The notes: generated by a model from the sequence alone, not told the origin. A stretch of 64,000 bases of DNA from an uncultured Tenacibaculum sp. (GCA_947501615.1 CANMWK010000010.1:1-64000); one strand, 5' to 3'; positions 1-9,267 are shown, counted from the stretch's first letter. A program made the numbers and translations.

Positions 1-77
1 ACTGATAACTGATAACTGATAACTGATAACTGATAACTGATAACTGATAACTGATAACTGATAACTGATAACTGATA
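1..77. repeat. Heptanucleotide tandem repeat (ACTGATA)x11
   Basis: Eleven perfect copies of the 7-bp unit ACTGATA run from the window edge to two bases before the radA ATG at 80. The array may start further upstream. It takes the place of the untranslated leader of radA, so copy number changes would move any upstream promoter relative to the start codon without changing the protein. The perfection of the copies suggests recent expansion by slippage. Confidence 0.95.
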
Positions 78-79
78 TC

Positions 80-1441
80 ATGCCAAAAACAAAAACAACT
101 TTTTTCTGTCAGAATTGTGGAGCGCAACATGCCCAGTGGGTAGGTCAATGTACGAATTGTAAACAGTGGAATACAATTGTTGAGGAGGTAATCCAAAAAG
201 AAGAAAAGAGAAACTGGAAAACGCCATCAAATACTCAAAAAGTTGTTTCTAAACCTAAAAGGATTCAAGAAATTGAATTAAATACAGAAGAACGAATTAT
301 TACTCTAAATAATGAGTTAGATGTGGTTTTAGGTGGAGGATTAGTAAAAGGATCAATTACATTATTAGGAGGCGAGCCAGGTATTGGTAAATCAACATTA
401 CTATTACAGGTGGCTTTGCAAATTCCGCAAAAAGTATTGTATGTTTCTGGAGAAGAAAGTCAATCACAAATTAAAATGAGAGCGGAGCGTTTGCAAAAAG
501 AAGATTCTAATTGCCTGATTTTAACCGAAACCAATACGCAGCAAATTTTCAGAAACATTGAAGAAGTTCAACCAGATGTTTTGGTGATTGATTCTATTCA
601 AACGTTATACACGAATTCTATTGAGGCTTCTCCAGGAAGTATCTCTCAAATTAAAGAAACTTCTGCTGAGTTGATCAAATTTGCAAAAGAAACGAATACA
701 CCTGTTTTATTAATCGGACACATCAATAAAGATGGAAATATAGCTGGGCCAAAAATCTTAGAACACATGGTAGATGTTGTGCTTCAGTTTGAAGGAGACA
801 GAAATCATACCTATAGAATTTTACGTTCTCAAAAAAATAGATTTGGTTCTACAGCAGAATTAGGAATTTATGAAATGTTATCCGATGGTTTACGTGAAGT
901 TACAAATCCGTCAGAAATTTTAATTTCAGAAAAGGATACCGACTTAAGTGGAACAGCAATTGCTTCGACTTTAGAAGGAGTTCGTCCGTTAATGATAGAA
1001 ATTCAAGCTTTAGTTAGTACTGCAGTTTATGGAACTCCGCAAAGATCTACTACAGGTTATAATTTAAAAAGGTTACACATGATTCTGGCTGTTTTAGAAA
1101 AAAGAGCAGGATTTAAACTGGGTGCAAAAGATGTCTTTTTAAACGTAACTGGAGGAATATATATCGACGATCCTGCCATAGATTTAGCAGTTGTAGCAGC
1201 AATTCTTTCTTCAAATCAAGATATCGCAATTAATCCAGATGTATGTTTTGCTGCAGAAGTTGGTTTAGCAGGAGAAATTCGTCCTGTTTCTAAAATCGAT
1301 CAACGCATTGTTGAGGCTGAAAAACTAGGGTATACGACATTTGTGACTTCAAAATATAATAAGATTACTTCAAAGAATCATTCTATTAAACTTATTTTAG
1401 TGGGTAAGATAGAAGAAGCTTTTGCTACGTTGTTTGCTTAA
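80..1441 (+). CDS. radA: DNA repair protein RadA/Sms
   Basis: RadA (Sms) is a RecA-like ATPase with Lon-like C-terminal fold that extends DNA branches during recombinational repair. The 453-residue protein has the family's usual length. An N-terminal zinc finger is formed by Cys10/Cys13 and Cys24/Cys27, the Walker A motif GGEPGIGKST lies at 97-106, and the RadA-specific KNRFG motif is present near residue 250. The C-terminal third matches the Lon-protease-like domain without a catalytic role. The ATG at 80 follows the heptamer array directly, so no normal leader is visible. The stop overlaps the convergent LRR gene by 4 bp. Confidence 0.97.
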   Translation: MPKTKTTFFCQNCGAQHAQWVGQCTNCKQWNTIVEEVIQKEEKRNWKTPSNTQKVVSKPKRIQEIELNTEERIITLNNELDVVLGGGLVKGSITLLGGEPGIGKSTLLLQVALQIPQKVLYVSGEESQSQIKMRAERLQKEDSNCLILTETNTQQIFRNIEEVQPDVLVIDSIQTLYTNSIEASPGSISQIKETSAELIKFAKETNTPVLLIGHINKDGNIAGPKILEHMVDVVLQFEGDRNHTYRILRSQKNRFGSTAELGIYEMLSDGLREVTNPSEILISEKDTDLSGTAIASTLEGVRPLMIEIQALVSTAVYGTPQRSTTGYNLKRLHMILAVLEKRAGFKLGAKDVFLNVTGGIYIDDPAIDLAVVAAILSSNQDIAINPDVCFAAEVGLAGEIRPVSKIDQRIVEAEKLGYTTFVTSKYNKITSKNHSIKLILVGKIEEAFATLFA

Positions 1442-2691
1442 TGAATTACTTTGATCTTACAATAAGGTAATTTTTTTTCTATTCTATCTATTTCAGATGC
1501 TTTAATTTCACTATCTAATGAGATTTTTTCTAATTCGGATAAGTGTTGAACTGAATCGGGTAACTTTTCTAAATAATAATTTCCAAATAAAGACAAGTCT
1601 TTAAGATAATCTAACTTACTAAAGGCATCGTTAGTTAAACTCTCTAATTTATTATTATATAAATCTAAAACTCTTAGGTTAGAAGGGAAACAAAAGTTGT
1701 TAGGGATGTGTTGTATTTCATTATCAGATAAGTCTAGGTTTATCAATGAATAGATGTTTTCTAACGCTTTCGGGATAGCTGTAATACCGTTATGAGATAA
1801 ATCTAAAGTTTCAATGTTGGATAATCCACTCATTGATTCAGGTAGAGATTCAATGTTGTTATAATTTAAAAAAAGGCGTTCTAAATTTTGTAATTCTCCA
1901 ATGGAACTTGGTATTGTTTTTAGTTTATTTTTTTCTAAAAGCAACTGATGTAAGTTCCTCATATTACCAATAGTTTCTGGAAGGGTTTCTAGCTGGTTTT
2001 CTCTTATATCTAGTTTCCAAAGTTTACCTAAATTCCCGATAGATTCTGGTAATTCTTTCAGTTTGTTTTTACTAAAATCTAATACATGTATTTTTTGAAA
2101 GACTCCAATAGAGTTAGGTAAATATTCTAATTCATTGCCATTCAATTCTAGTTCCTCTAGGTTTACAAGTTTATATATTGATTCGGGGATGTGTATTAAA
2201 TTATTATGTGCTAAATCTAATTCTTTTAAGCGCTTTAAATTACCTATATCCTCAGGTATTTTTTTAAGTTTATTTCCTCTTAAACCTAATTCTTGTAATT
2301 GAGTAAGTTTACAAACACCATCACTTAAAAAATCAATTTTATTACTGGAAACATTTAAAGTTTTCAAATTTTTCAACACCCCTATTTTCTCAGGAATCCA
2401 TATGATTTCGTTTCCATTAATAATTAATTTTTCTAATTTCTCAAGTGTGTATACAACATCAGGAATACTTGAAAATTTATTGCCGCTTAGGTTTAATTCT
2501 TGTAGGTTTTTTAGTTTTTCGAAGGCATTAGGTAATTTGTAAAACCCTTGTCCTACTAAACTTAATTTTTTTACATCTTTAGCATTGATTAAAGCTTCGT
2601 CAAGATCTGTATAGTGAATTTTTGCAGTTTGTTTTTTACAGCTGAATAGTACAACTAAAACTAATAGCATTAAAAAAGATCTTTTTGTCAT
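1438..2691 (-). CDS. Leucine-rich-repeat lipoprotein
   Basis: A 417-residue protein with an N-terminal lipoprotein signal (lipobox LFSC, Cys18), so it is probably anchored in an envelope membrane. From about residue 40 to 400 it is a nearly uninterrupted run of about 23-residue leucine-rich repeats of the LxxLxLxxNxLxxIP type. Such repeats form a curved solenoid used for protein-protein binding. The role is not evident. LRR lipoproteins of this kind occur in Bacteroidota as surface adhesins or scaffolds. Its stop codon overlaps that of radA on the other strand; no hairpin separates them. Confidence 0.88.
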   Translation of the reverse strand: MTKRSFLMLLVLVVLFSCKKQTAKIHYTDLDEALINAKDVKKLSLVGQGFYKLPNAFEKLKNLQELNLSGNKFSSIPDVVYTLEKLEKLIINGNEIIWIPEKIGVLKNLKTLNVSSNKIDFLSDGVCKLTQLQELGLRGNKLKKIPEDIGNLKRLKELDLAHNNLIHIPESIYKLVNLEELELNGNELEYLPNSIGVFQKIHVLDFSKNKLKELPESIGNLGKLWKLDIRENQLETLPETIGNMRNLHQLLLEKNKLKTIPSSIGELQNLERLFLNYNNIESLPESMSGLSNIETLDLSHNGITAIPKALENIYSLINLDLSDNEIQHIPNNFCFPSNLRVLDLYNNKLESLTNDAFSKLDYLKDLSLFGNYYLEKLPDSVQHLSELEKISLDSEIKASEIDRIEKKLPYCKIKVIH

Positions 2692-2888
2692 TGTTTTAAA
2701 AAAAAGGTTTATAAAATCTAAATATAAAAGAAGTTACTAATTAAGGTATCGTCTAATATATTTACGAATTGAATTATCATTTTTTAGCACTTTTTCAGTT
2801 TATAAATGATTATTAAAAATAATTTTACTTTTTTGAAACCCTTTATTTTTTTTATCGTTTTTAAAATAGAATCAACCAAACAGTATAC

Positions 2889-3434
2889 GTGTCTAAACAA
2901 ATCGACATATTAATTGATCAATGTAAAAAAGGCAATAGAAAAGCTCAAATGCATATTTACGACAAATATTACAGTGCGATGTACACTATTGCTTGTAGAT
3001 ATCTATCGGATGAAGAAGCTAAAGAGGCTATGCAAGAAGGGTTCTTAAAAGCATTTTTAAATATTAAAACATTTGAAAGAGATAAAACTTTCGGAGCTTG
3101 GTTAAAGCGAATCGTTATCAATCAATGTATCGATCAATTGAAAAAGAGAAAATTAGAAACAAGTGCTATTGAGGAGGTTCAATTAGAAATTGTTGATAAT
3201 GAAGATTGGTTATTTGACTCGCAAATTACAAAACAAGAAATTTTACAAGCGATAGAGCAATTGGGAGAAAAATATCAATTGGTCGTGAAATTATACTTAT
3301 TGGAAGGATATGATCATTCGGAAATCTCTCAGATTTTAGGGATAGAAGAGAAAACTTCTCGAACACAATTGAGAAGAGGAAAACTACAATTAAGAGAACT
3401 ATTAAAAAAGCATTTCAATGAAGAGAGATATTAG
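2889..3434 (+). CDS. ECF-type RNA polymerase sigma factor
   Basis: A 181-residue sigma-70 family protein of extracytoplasmic-function size. Region 2 covers about residues 20-90 (including DEEAKEAMQEGFLKAF and the FGAWLKRIVINQ stretch) and region 4 covers about 120-175, with the helix-turn-helix around SEISQILGIEEKTSRTQLRR. The start is a GTG, since no ATG precedes the region 2 residues. It overlaps the next gene by 17 bp, which predicts translational coupling with a membrane protein in the anti-sigma position. Which signal it senses cannot be told from sequence. Confidence 0.93.
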   Translation: MSKQIDILIDQCKKGNRKAQMHIYDKYYSAMYTIACRYLSDEEAKEAMQEGFLKAFLNIKTFERDKTFGAWLKRIVINQCIDQLKKRKLETSAIEEVQLEIVDNEDWLFDSQITKQEILQAIEQLGEKYQLVVKLYLLEGYDHSEISQILGIEEKTSRTQLRRGKLQLRELLKKHFNEERY

Positions 3435-3936
3435 AGCACTTTTTAAAGAAGATGAATTCGAAAAAAAGCTGCCAGAAAACCATAGAGTTGAATTTTTAGA
3501 AAAGCTTAATTCAGTTTCAGAAAAAAAGAAAATTATTCCAAAAAAAATCATTGGATTGGTTGCTTCAGTAACTATTTTAATTGCTGTGTACCTATTTTTT
3601 CCTAGATATGAAAAAGAACAAGAAAATCAACAATTATTGTTTCAAGTTCAGCAAATAGAAACAGAATATTTGAAAAAAATTGATAGGGAATGGAATAATT
3701 TTTTAGAGTTAACAGATGATAAAAGGTTAGTAAAAAAATACGATGAAAACCTACAGAGATTATCAAATAGTTATAAAGAATTGTCACAAAAGTTCAATAA
3801 AAACCCAAATGACATTGATGTTTTAGAGGCTTTAATTTCCAATCTTCAAAAAAGATTACAAGCCTTAAAAGATATTCAAGCACACATAAAAAGTTTACAA
3901 CAAAAAAAAGTCATCTATGAAACGATTGTTATTTAG
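3418..3936 (+). CDS. Single-pass membrane protein, probable sigma partner
   Basis: A 172-residue protein with a basic cytoplasmic stretch of about 40 residues, one transmembrane helix near 43-61 (IIGLVASVTILIAVYLFF) and a Lys/Gln/Glu-rich, coiled-coil-like external part. Position and topology fit an anti-sigma factor for the overlapping upstream ECF sigma gene, but no recognised anti-sigma zinc motif is visible. The 17-bp overlap with the sigma gene and the 20-bp overlap with the next gene show a compact three-gene operon. Confidence 0.8.
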   Translation: MKRDIRALFKEDEFEKKLPENHRVEFLEKLNSVSEKKKIIPKKIIGLVASVTILIAVYLFFPRYEKEQENQQLLFQVQQIETEYLKKIDREWNNFLELTDDKRLVKKYDENLQRLSNSYKELSQKFNKNPNDIDVLEALISNLQKRLQALKDIQAHIKSLQQKKVIYETIVI

Positions 3937-5050
3937 TCTGTATTTTGTTAGTCATTTTGCTTCTGCTCAAATTGAAACGGTTTTCGATAAAAGTATTGAT
4001 GTATCAAACTTTAATAATTTAAGTTTAGATATTAAAAACATACCTTTGGATATAAGGCTTTCTATTGATGATAAAATACACTTAGACTTTAAGCTAGAAC
4101 TAACAAATTTCACCAAGAAAGAGAAAGATTCTATTATTAATCAAATAAAATTTGAACAGAATGTTTCAAATGATAAGTTGGCAATTACGATTGAAAGCGA
4201 AGAAGAAGTTGCTAAAAGAAAAACCTATTCTAAAGAAAGAATTACTAATAAAGAGATATCAAAACTCTTAAAAGAGACAGTGATAAAATACATGGTTTCT
4301 GATTCAAAAAGGAAAACTAAAGAAAAGATAATTAATAATCACAAAGGTTTTTTAGAAGGCTTTTCTAAGTACTTTGAGTTAAAAGCTAGGGAGATTAAAA
4401 AGAAAAAATTAAAACTTTCACAGTGTTTTTTTACGGTATATCTACCAAGAAAATTATTGAATAATTTAACTTTTAAAGCAAAACATAGTAGGTTAAATTT
4501 TGGGAGATTAGAGATGGGAAATTTAAACTTATTTACTGATGGCGGATACCTAAACATATCGAAATTAACTAAATCTAAAATTACATGTTGGAACGGTAGC
4601 GTGTTCTTACCAAAAGTAGAAAGCAGTATTATTATTGGAAGAAGTACGAACAGTATTTTAATTGGAGGAATTGAGAACTCTAATTTGATTACAGAACATA
4701 CAAAAGTAGAAATAGGAGAAGTAGGAGAGTATAACGATATTAAAGATTTTGGGAGTAGGTTTTATCTGTACAATTTTGTTGATGACTTTAAAAAAATGAA
4801 TTTTAAAGGAGAATATTCTAAAATTTACTTTTATGAGCCAAATAATGATTACAAATTGCTTGCTTACGGGAATACTTCGGTTTTTAAATATGGAGAAATA
4901 GAAGCGAAGGTAGAACCAAATAAAGGGCAAAATAAAACACATATGTTTGGGGTAAAAAGGAAATATAAAAAGCCTTATGCCGGGGAACTTTATTTTGATA
5001 TAGAAAATACAGAATTTACTATAAAAGACTTTAAAAAAGAGAAATTTTAA
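3917..5050 (+). CDS. Secreted protein of the ECF sigma operon
   Basis: A 377-residue protein with a signal peptide (MKRLLFSLYFVSHFASAQ, cleavage after about 18). The rest is rich in beta-strand patterns with short repeats ending in Asn and Gly, resembling the beta-helical adhesin-like domains (DUF4097-like) often found after ECF sigma/anti-sigma pairs in Bacteroidota. It overlaps the membrane protein gene, so all three proteins should be made together. Probably an envelope target or sensor of the sigma system; the function is unknown. Confidence 0.78.
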   Translation: MKRLLFSLYFVSHFASAQIETVFDKSIDVSNFNNLSLDIKNIPLDIRLSIDDKIHLDFKLELTNFTKKEKDSIINQIKFEQNVSNDKLAITIESEEEVAKRKTYSKERITNKEISKLLKETVIKYMVSDSKRKTKEKIINNHKGFLEGFSKYFELKAREIKKKKLKLSQCFFTVYLPRKLLNNLTFKAKHSRLNFGRLEMGNLNLFTDGGYLNISKLTKSKITCWNGSVFLPKVESSIIIGRSTNSILIGGIENSNLITEHTKVEIGEVGEYNDIKDFGSRFYLYNFVDDFKKMNFKGEYSKIYFYEPNNDYKLLAYGNTSVFKYGEIEAKVEPNKGQNKTHMFGVKRKYKKPYAGELYFDIENTEFTIKDFKKEKF

Positions 5051-5086
5051 TAAAGAGGGAGAATTCGATTATAGAAAAGAAAATTG

Positions 5087-5120
5087 AAGCAAGTAGGACA
5101 GTTATTGTTCTCTTGCTTTT
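5087..5120 (+). terminator. Probable terminator of the sigma operon
   Basis: An imperfect inverted repeat with outer arms AAGCAAG/CTTGCTT is followed by a T run. It sits 37 bp after the last gene of the sigma operon and before the convergent DUF1501 gene. Confidence 0.55.
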
Positions 5121-5149
5121 TTATGGTTATAAAATTGATAGATTCCACT

Positions 5150-6346
5150 CTAGATAAAGTCTAGGTTAGAAAAGTTTTTATTTAAAACTTTAGCATTATC
5201 AATCGCTAACCATTTATCTAAAATAGTGGCATAAACTTCTCTAAAGTCTATAGTATATTTTAAATCTCCATTATCGTCCAAATCATTTAAATTTGGAAGG
5301 TTGTTATACATTCCGTTTTTCTTTAAATTTTTTCCAATCACAAATACATTATTTGCAGTTCCATGGTCAGTTCCGTTAGAACCATTTTGCTTTACACGTC
5401 TTCCAAATTCAGAGAACGTAAGAATTAATGTATCATCAAATGTATTATTACGCTTTAAATCTTTTACAAAAGCATCAATACTTTCAGCATACACTTTTAA
5501 TAATCGCGCTTGTCTGTTTTTCTGATTCGCATGTGTGTCAAATCCAGTTAAACCAGCATAGTAAATTTGGGTATCTATTCCAGAAGAAATAAACTCAGTA
5601 ATTGTTTTTAGCTGTTTTCCGAATGCATTTTTAGGATAATCTACAGAAGATGATTGCGTTTTTGTTTTTTCATAAATGTATGAAGCCGAAGATTTAGCGT
5701 CAATCATAGTGTTATATAAATAGCCTAAATTATGTTCGCTCAAATGTTTGTCGTTTGTATAATTATTGAAAACGGTATCAAAAAAAGGCTGATTTAATAA
5801 ACGATGAAATAACTTCGGATTTGTAATTGCCAATCCGTTTTGGTGATTTCCTTTCAACAGTAAAGAAAGACTTTCGTCTACTTCAATAGCACGATATGGT
5901 TTAGAATTTGTAACATCTAAAAAACGACCAACCCAACCCGATTGTAAATACTCATTGCTATCACTCGCTGTTTGCCAAATGTCTGTTGATCTAAAATGTG
6001 ATCGATTCGGATTAGGATAACCTACATTATTGATAATCGATATATGTCCATCATCAAATAAACTTTGTAAAGGAGCTAAACTCGGATGAAAACCAACTTC
6101 ACCATTCAATTGTAATAATTGATTTTTCTGAAGTGCAATATTTCCTCTGTTTTTATAGTACAGATCATTTCTAAACGGAACAACAGTGTTTAATCCGTCG
6201 TTTCCACCTTTCAACTGAATAATAACTACTTTTTTGTAAGAATTGACTTGTGAAAGTGTCGTTTCAAAAGCTTTTAAAAATTGAGGAACTAAAAAAGCTC
6301 CACCTGTAGCTAGCGATGTTCTTTTAATAAAATTTCTTCTTTTCAT
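5150..6346 (-). CDS. DUF1501 family secreted protein
   Basis: A 398-residue protein with a twin-arginine type leader (MKRRNFIKRTSLATGGA), so probably exported folded. The body matches the DUF1501 family, with the typical QLKGGNDGLNTVVP segment near 43-57 and FSEFGRRVKQNGSNGTDHG near 310-328, an alkaline-phosphatase/sulfatase-like fold. It lies 12 bp after the DUF1800 gene on the same strand. The DUF1800-DUF1501 pair is a widely conserved but functionally uncharacterised couple. The metal-ligand-like HG in the TDHGT segment suggests a hydrolase-like site. Confidence 0.9.
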   Translation of the reverse strand: MKRRNFIKRTSLATGGAFLVPQFLKAFETTLSQVNSYKKVVIIQLKGGNDGLNTVVPFRNDLYYKNRGNIALQKNQLLQLNGEVGFHPSLAPLQSLFDDGHISIINNVGYPNPNRSHFRSTDIWQTASDSNEYLQSGWVGRFLDVTNSKPYRAIEVDESLSLLLKGNHQNGLAITNPKLFHRLLNQPFFDTVFNNYTNDKHLSEHNLGYLYNTMIDAKSSASYIYEKTKTQSSSVDYPKNAFGKQLKTITEFISSGIDTQIYYAGLTGFDTHANQKNRQARLLKVYAESIDAFVKDLKRNNTFDDTLILTFSEFGRRVKQNGSNGTDHGTANNVFVIGKNLKKNGMYNNLPNLNDLDDNGDLKYTIDFREVYATILDKWLAIDNAKVLNKNFSNLDFI

Positions 6347-6358
6347 GATCTTACTATT

Positions 6359-7738
6359 TTAACATAATTGAAACTCTGGAAGTGATAATAACTGAATGCA
6401 AAACTCCTTTTTAGGTAGCTTATAATATTGTTTCAGTAATTCTTTAGTTCCATTACTTATTGGAGCTGTAATTAATACATCAACAAGTTCTTCATTAGAA
6501 ACAGTATTGTATTTTGTTTCAAAATTCTCCCAATCGGTAGTTGTTTTTATAAAGGTTTTACGTTTTCGTTTTCTCTTTTTAAAATCAGTGATGACAGCTT
6601 TAAAATCATCTTTATCAGAATATGTGATTTCTGCGTTATTTAACAATACAGAAGCCAAACGAAGTCGTGTAACAATAGTATTGCTGTCTATCCAATTCTG
6701 CCCACCTTTCCAACCAGCAACATTAGGAGGTAATAATAAAATCTGGCCTAATAATTTCTGAATAAGAATTTCTTGTTTTTCTTTTTGAAATGTAAACGGA
6801 ACAATCTTATGTGTACCCACAATTAATTCTATCGGAGATTTAATTTTAGTTCCAATATTTGTTTCATCATAAAACCAATCCGATAAAAGAATGTATTTCA
6901 TCAGGTTTTCAATATTGTAATCAGTAAAGAAAATAGTTGTTAATTCTTCTACTCTATTATTATCTAGTTTATCATTTACAAAATAGCTGTAGATCTTTTT
7001 GCAGATAAAACGTGCACATTGTTTTTTACTTAAAACGATATCAATAATATCATCGCCAAAATAGTTTCCTCTTTCACCTAAAAAGCTTTTTTCACCATAA
7101 TCATGTTTTCGTTTTCTTAATTTAAAGTTGCCCTTAAAATCATGATTGTATCCTGTGAAAGCTCTAGCGGCTTCTTTTATATCGGTTTCTGTATAGTTTC
7201 CTTGGCCTAAAGTAAAAAGCTCTAATAATTCTCTTGCAAAATTTTCATTCGGACTATCTTTCTTGTTCTGTTTATTGTTTAGGTATTTCAGCATTGCTGC
7301 TTCTTTAGAAATTGCTTTTACAAAAGCACGAAAATCTCCTAAAGCATATTTTCTTAAGGTGTTGTTGTATTGTAAAACATGTACAATGTTTTTGTCTTCG
7401 CAAACAAAATGATTTGCCCAAAACAAAGTCATTTTTTCTCTTAAAATCTCACTAGGATTATTTAGTCTGTCAATCCAAATACCATTTAATTCTCGTATTT
7501 TTTTTCTACTGATTTTCATTAGCTCTTTTCTCTTTTTTTTATTTTTTAATTCTTTAAGAGAAAGATCACTAATAAAACTAGTATCAATATTTAAAGGAGT
7601 AACTTTTTCTGAAGATTGAAAAAGTTGGTTAATCACTACGTTTCTTTGTTTAGATTGAAGTGCTTCAACTTCTTTCGGATGCAATCCAAAACCAATTCTA
7701 TGATAAAGATGAAGTATATGCTGTGTTTTCATAATCAT
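6359..7738 (-). CDS. DUF1800 family protein
   Basis: A 459-residue protein of the DUF1800 family, recognised by the HRIGFG start, the REKMTLFWANHFV segment, NENFARELLELFTLG and the LLPPNVAGWKGGQNW motif. It is rich in Lys and mostly alpha-helical. No clear signal peptide is visible, unlike its partner DUF1501 protein, so how it leaves the cytosol, if it does, is unclear. The pair is translated from one mRNA (12-bp gap). Function unknown; the two are usually thought to act together. Confidence 0.9.
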   Translation of the reverse strand: MIMKTQHILHLYHRIGFGLHPKEVEALQSKQRNVVINQLFQSSEKVTPLNIDTSFISDLSLKELKNKKKRKELMKISRKKIRELNGIWIDRLNNPSEILREKMTLFWANHFVCEDKNIVHVLQYNNTLRKYALGDFRAFVKAISKEAAMLKYLNNKQNKKDSPNENFARELLELFTLGQGNYTETDIKEAARAFTGYNHDFKGNFKLRKRKHDYGEKSFLGERGNYFGDDIIDIVLSKKQCARFICKKIYSYFVNDKLDNNRVEELTTIFFTDYNIENLMKYILLSDWFYDETNIGTKIKSPIELIVGTHKIVPFTFQKEKQEILIQKLLGQILLLPPNVAGWKGGQNWIDSNTIVTRLRLASVLLNNAEITYSDKDDFKAVITDFKKRKRKRKTFIKTTTDWENFETKYNTVSNEELVDVLITAPISNGTKELLKQYYKLPKKEFCIQLLSLPEFQLC

Positions 7739-7780
7739 AAGACAGAACTAATGAGGTAAGGTTTAATATAAAAATAAAAA

Positions 7781-7804
7781 AACCTCGCTAGAATTAGCGA
7801 GGTT
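7781..7804 (-). terminator. Intrinsic terminator after the hemD-like gene
   Basis: The inverted repeat AACCTCGCTA/TAGCGAGGTT with a 4-base loop is followed, on the minus strand, by seven U. It closes the hemD/DUF4271 transcript and insulates the DUF1800 pair downstream. Confidence 0.85.
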
Positions 7805-7827
7805 GATATCATATATTTAGTAAGAAA

Positions 7828-8574
7828 TTACTTTTTATTCACTTCTTTAATATACTTTTCTAAAGCCATTGTCATAGAAGGCGTTTCTGGAGTTGGAGCA
7901 GCAATATCTACTCGTAAACCTTTTGCTTCTACAGCTTTAATTGTTGAATTACCAAATACAGCAATTCTTGTATTGTTTTGTTTAAAATCTGGGAAGTTTT
8001 CAAATAAACTTTCAATTCCAGAAGGACTAAAGAAAACTAATACATCATAGAATACATCTTCTAAGTCAGATAAATCGCTAACTACAGTTCTATATAAGTC
8101 AGCTCTTTTCCAGTTTACACCTAATTTATCAAGCTCGTCTGGAATTAAAGACTTTAATTTATCAGAACTAGGAAGTAAGAATTTCTCGTCTTTATGCTTT
8201 TTAATTAATTTACATAATTCAGGGAAAGTTCTAGTTCCAACATATATCTTACGTTTACGATACACAACATATTTTTGTAAATAGTAAGCAACAGCTTCCG
8301 ATTGGCAGAAGTATTTCATACTATCTGGTACGGTAAAACGCATTTCTTCAGCAATTCTAAAGAAATTATCTACTGCATTTCTACTGGTTAAAATGATAGC
8401 AGTAAAATTACTTAAGTCGATTTTTTGCGCTCTTACCTCTTTTACAGGAATTCCTTCTACATGGATAAATGAACGAAAATCAACTTTTACTTTTTGTTTT
8501 TCAGCTAAGTCAAAATAAGGTGAAGTCTCAGTTTTTGGTGCCGGCTGAGATACTAAAATCGTTTTCACTTTCAT
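7828..8574 (-). CDS. hemD: Uroporphyrinogen-III synthase family protein
   Basis: HemD closes hydroxymethylbilane to uroporphyrinogen III in heme synthesis. The 248-residue protein has the family's two-domain alpha/beta layout, with the segments ILTSRNAVDNFFR near 60-72 and VFFSPSGIESLF near 180-191. HemD sequences are poorly conserved, so the enzymatic role is likely but not proven. It lies 10 bp after the DUF4271 gene, an arrangement common in Flavobacteriaceae, and ends in a strong terminator. Confidence 0.82.
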   Translation of the reverse strand: MKVKTILVSQPAPKTETSPYFDLAEKQKVKVDFRSFIHVEGIPVKEVRAQKIDLSNFTAIILTSRNAVDNFFRIAEEMRFTVPDSMKYFCQSEAVAYYLQKYVVYRKRKIYVGTRTFPELCKLIKKHKDEKFLLPSSDKLKSLIPDELDKLGVNWKRADLYRTVVSDLSDLEDVFYDVLVFFSPSGIESLFENFPDFKQNNTRIAVFGNSTIKAVEAKGLRVDIAAPTPETPSMTMALEKYIKEVNKK

Positions 8575-8584
8575 AAAACTTTCT

Positions 8585-9220
8585 TTATATAGTTGTTGTT
8601 TTATAAATAATTAGCAAAGGAGCTAATTCGAGGGTGCAAAAGTACAAAATAAAATAGAAGAAGTGATTAAAAATCAGCTTTTTGTTGTTTTTTATGATTA
8701 AAAAGAGCCTAAACCCCAATAGTAAAAGCAGATAAATAATTAAAATATTAGTATTAGAATACCAATATTGATATAAAATTAACACTGGATACAACCATAA
8801 ACCAATTGTATATAAATATCCAGTTTTCGAAAATAGGAAATATCTTGTTTCTTCTTCAATTTTTAACGTTAAAATGATCATTTTAACAAAAATGTACTTA
8901 ACCAATAGAAAACTACTAACATAGATTAAAGTAGTTAGATAAGAAGTTATATGAATATCTGTAGTGTTTACTATAATTAAATGTAACGATAATGAGTAAA
9001 TTAATAGGCTGAATAAAAATATTAAGATATGAAAAATCGAGAAGATTGATGGGTTTTTATTCGATCTGCTTTCAATGAAACCTTGTGAAAAAAAGGCAAT
9101 TGAATATCCCAATAAAAGTTGAGATTTATATAGTTTCATGAGTGCAATGATAACGAATGCAAGCATAAAAATTAATGTAATCCAATCTGTCGAAATGAAA
9201 TTTCTTTCTATAATTTCCAT
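8585..9220 (-). CDS. DUF4271 family membrane protein
   Basis: A 211-residue integral membrane protein with about six hydrophobic helices, starting soon after the NFISTDWITLIFM segment. Length and the pairing with a HemD homologue fit DUF4271, a Bacteroidota-specific family of unknown function. A TAATTTTG promoter-like element (9246-9253) lies 25 bp before the ATG, back to back with one for the mannosyltransferase gene. Confidence 0.83.
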   Translation of the reverse strand: MEIIERNFISTDWITLIFMLAFVIIALMKLYKSQLLLGYSIAFFSQGFIESRSNKNPSIFSIFHILIFLFSLLIYSLSLHLIIVNTTDIHITSYLTTLIYVSSFLLVKYIFVKMIILTLKIEEETRYFLFSKTGYLYTIGLWLYPVLILYQYWYSNTNILIIYLLLLLGFRLFLIIKNNKKLIFNHFFYFILYFCTLELAPLLIIYKTTTI

Positions 9221-9245
9221 AAAGTTTCAAGAAGTTCAATTAACA

Positions 9246-9253
9246 CAAAATTA
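9246..9253 (-). promoter_or_regulatory. Promoter -7 element (TAATTTTG) for DUF4271-hemD
   Basis: The minus-strand sequence TAATTTTG fits the Bacteroidota -7 consensus TAnnTTTG and lies 25 bp before the gene start. Confidence 0.45.
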
Positions 9254-9267
9254 GTAATAAATTAGTT

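Noticed and set aside
1..77. Possible CRISPR array
   Set aside because: The units are 7 bp with no spacers, and no cas genes are present.
1438..1441. Convergent stop overlap of radA and the LRR gene as antisense control
   Set aside because: Only 4 bp are shared and no promoter or structure supports antisense regulation.
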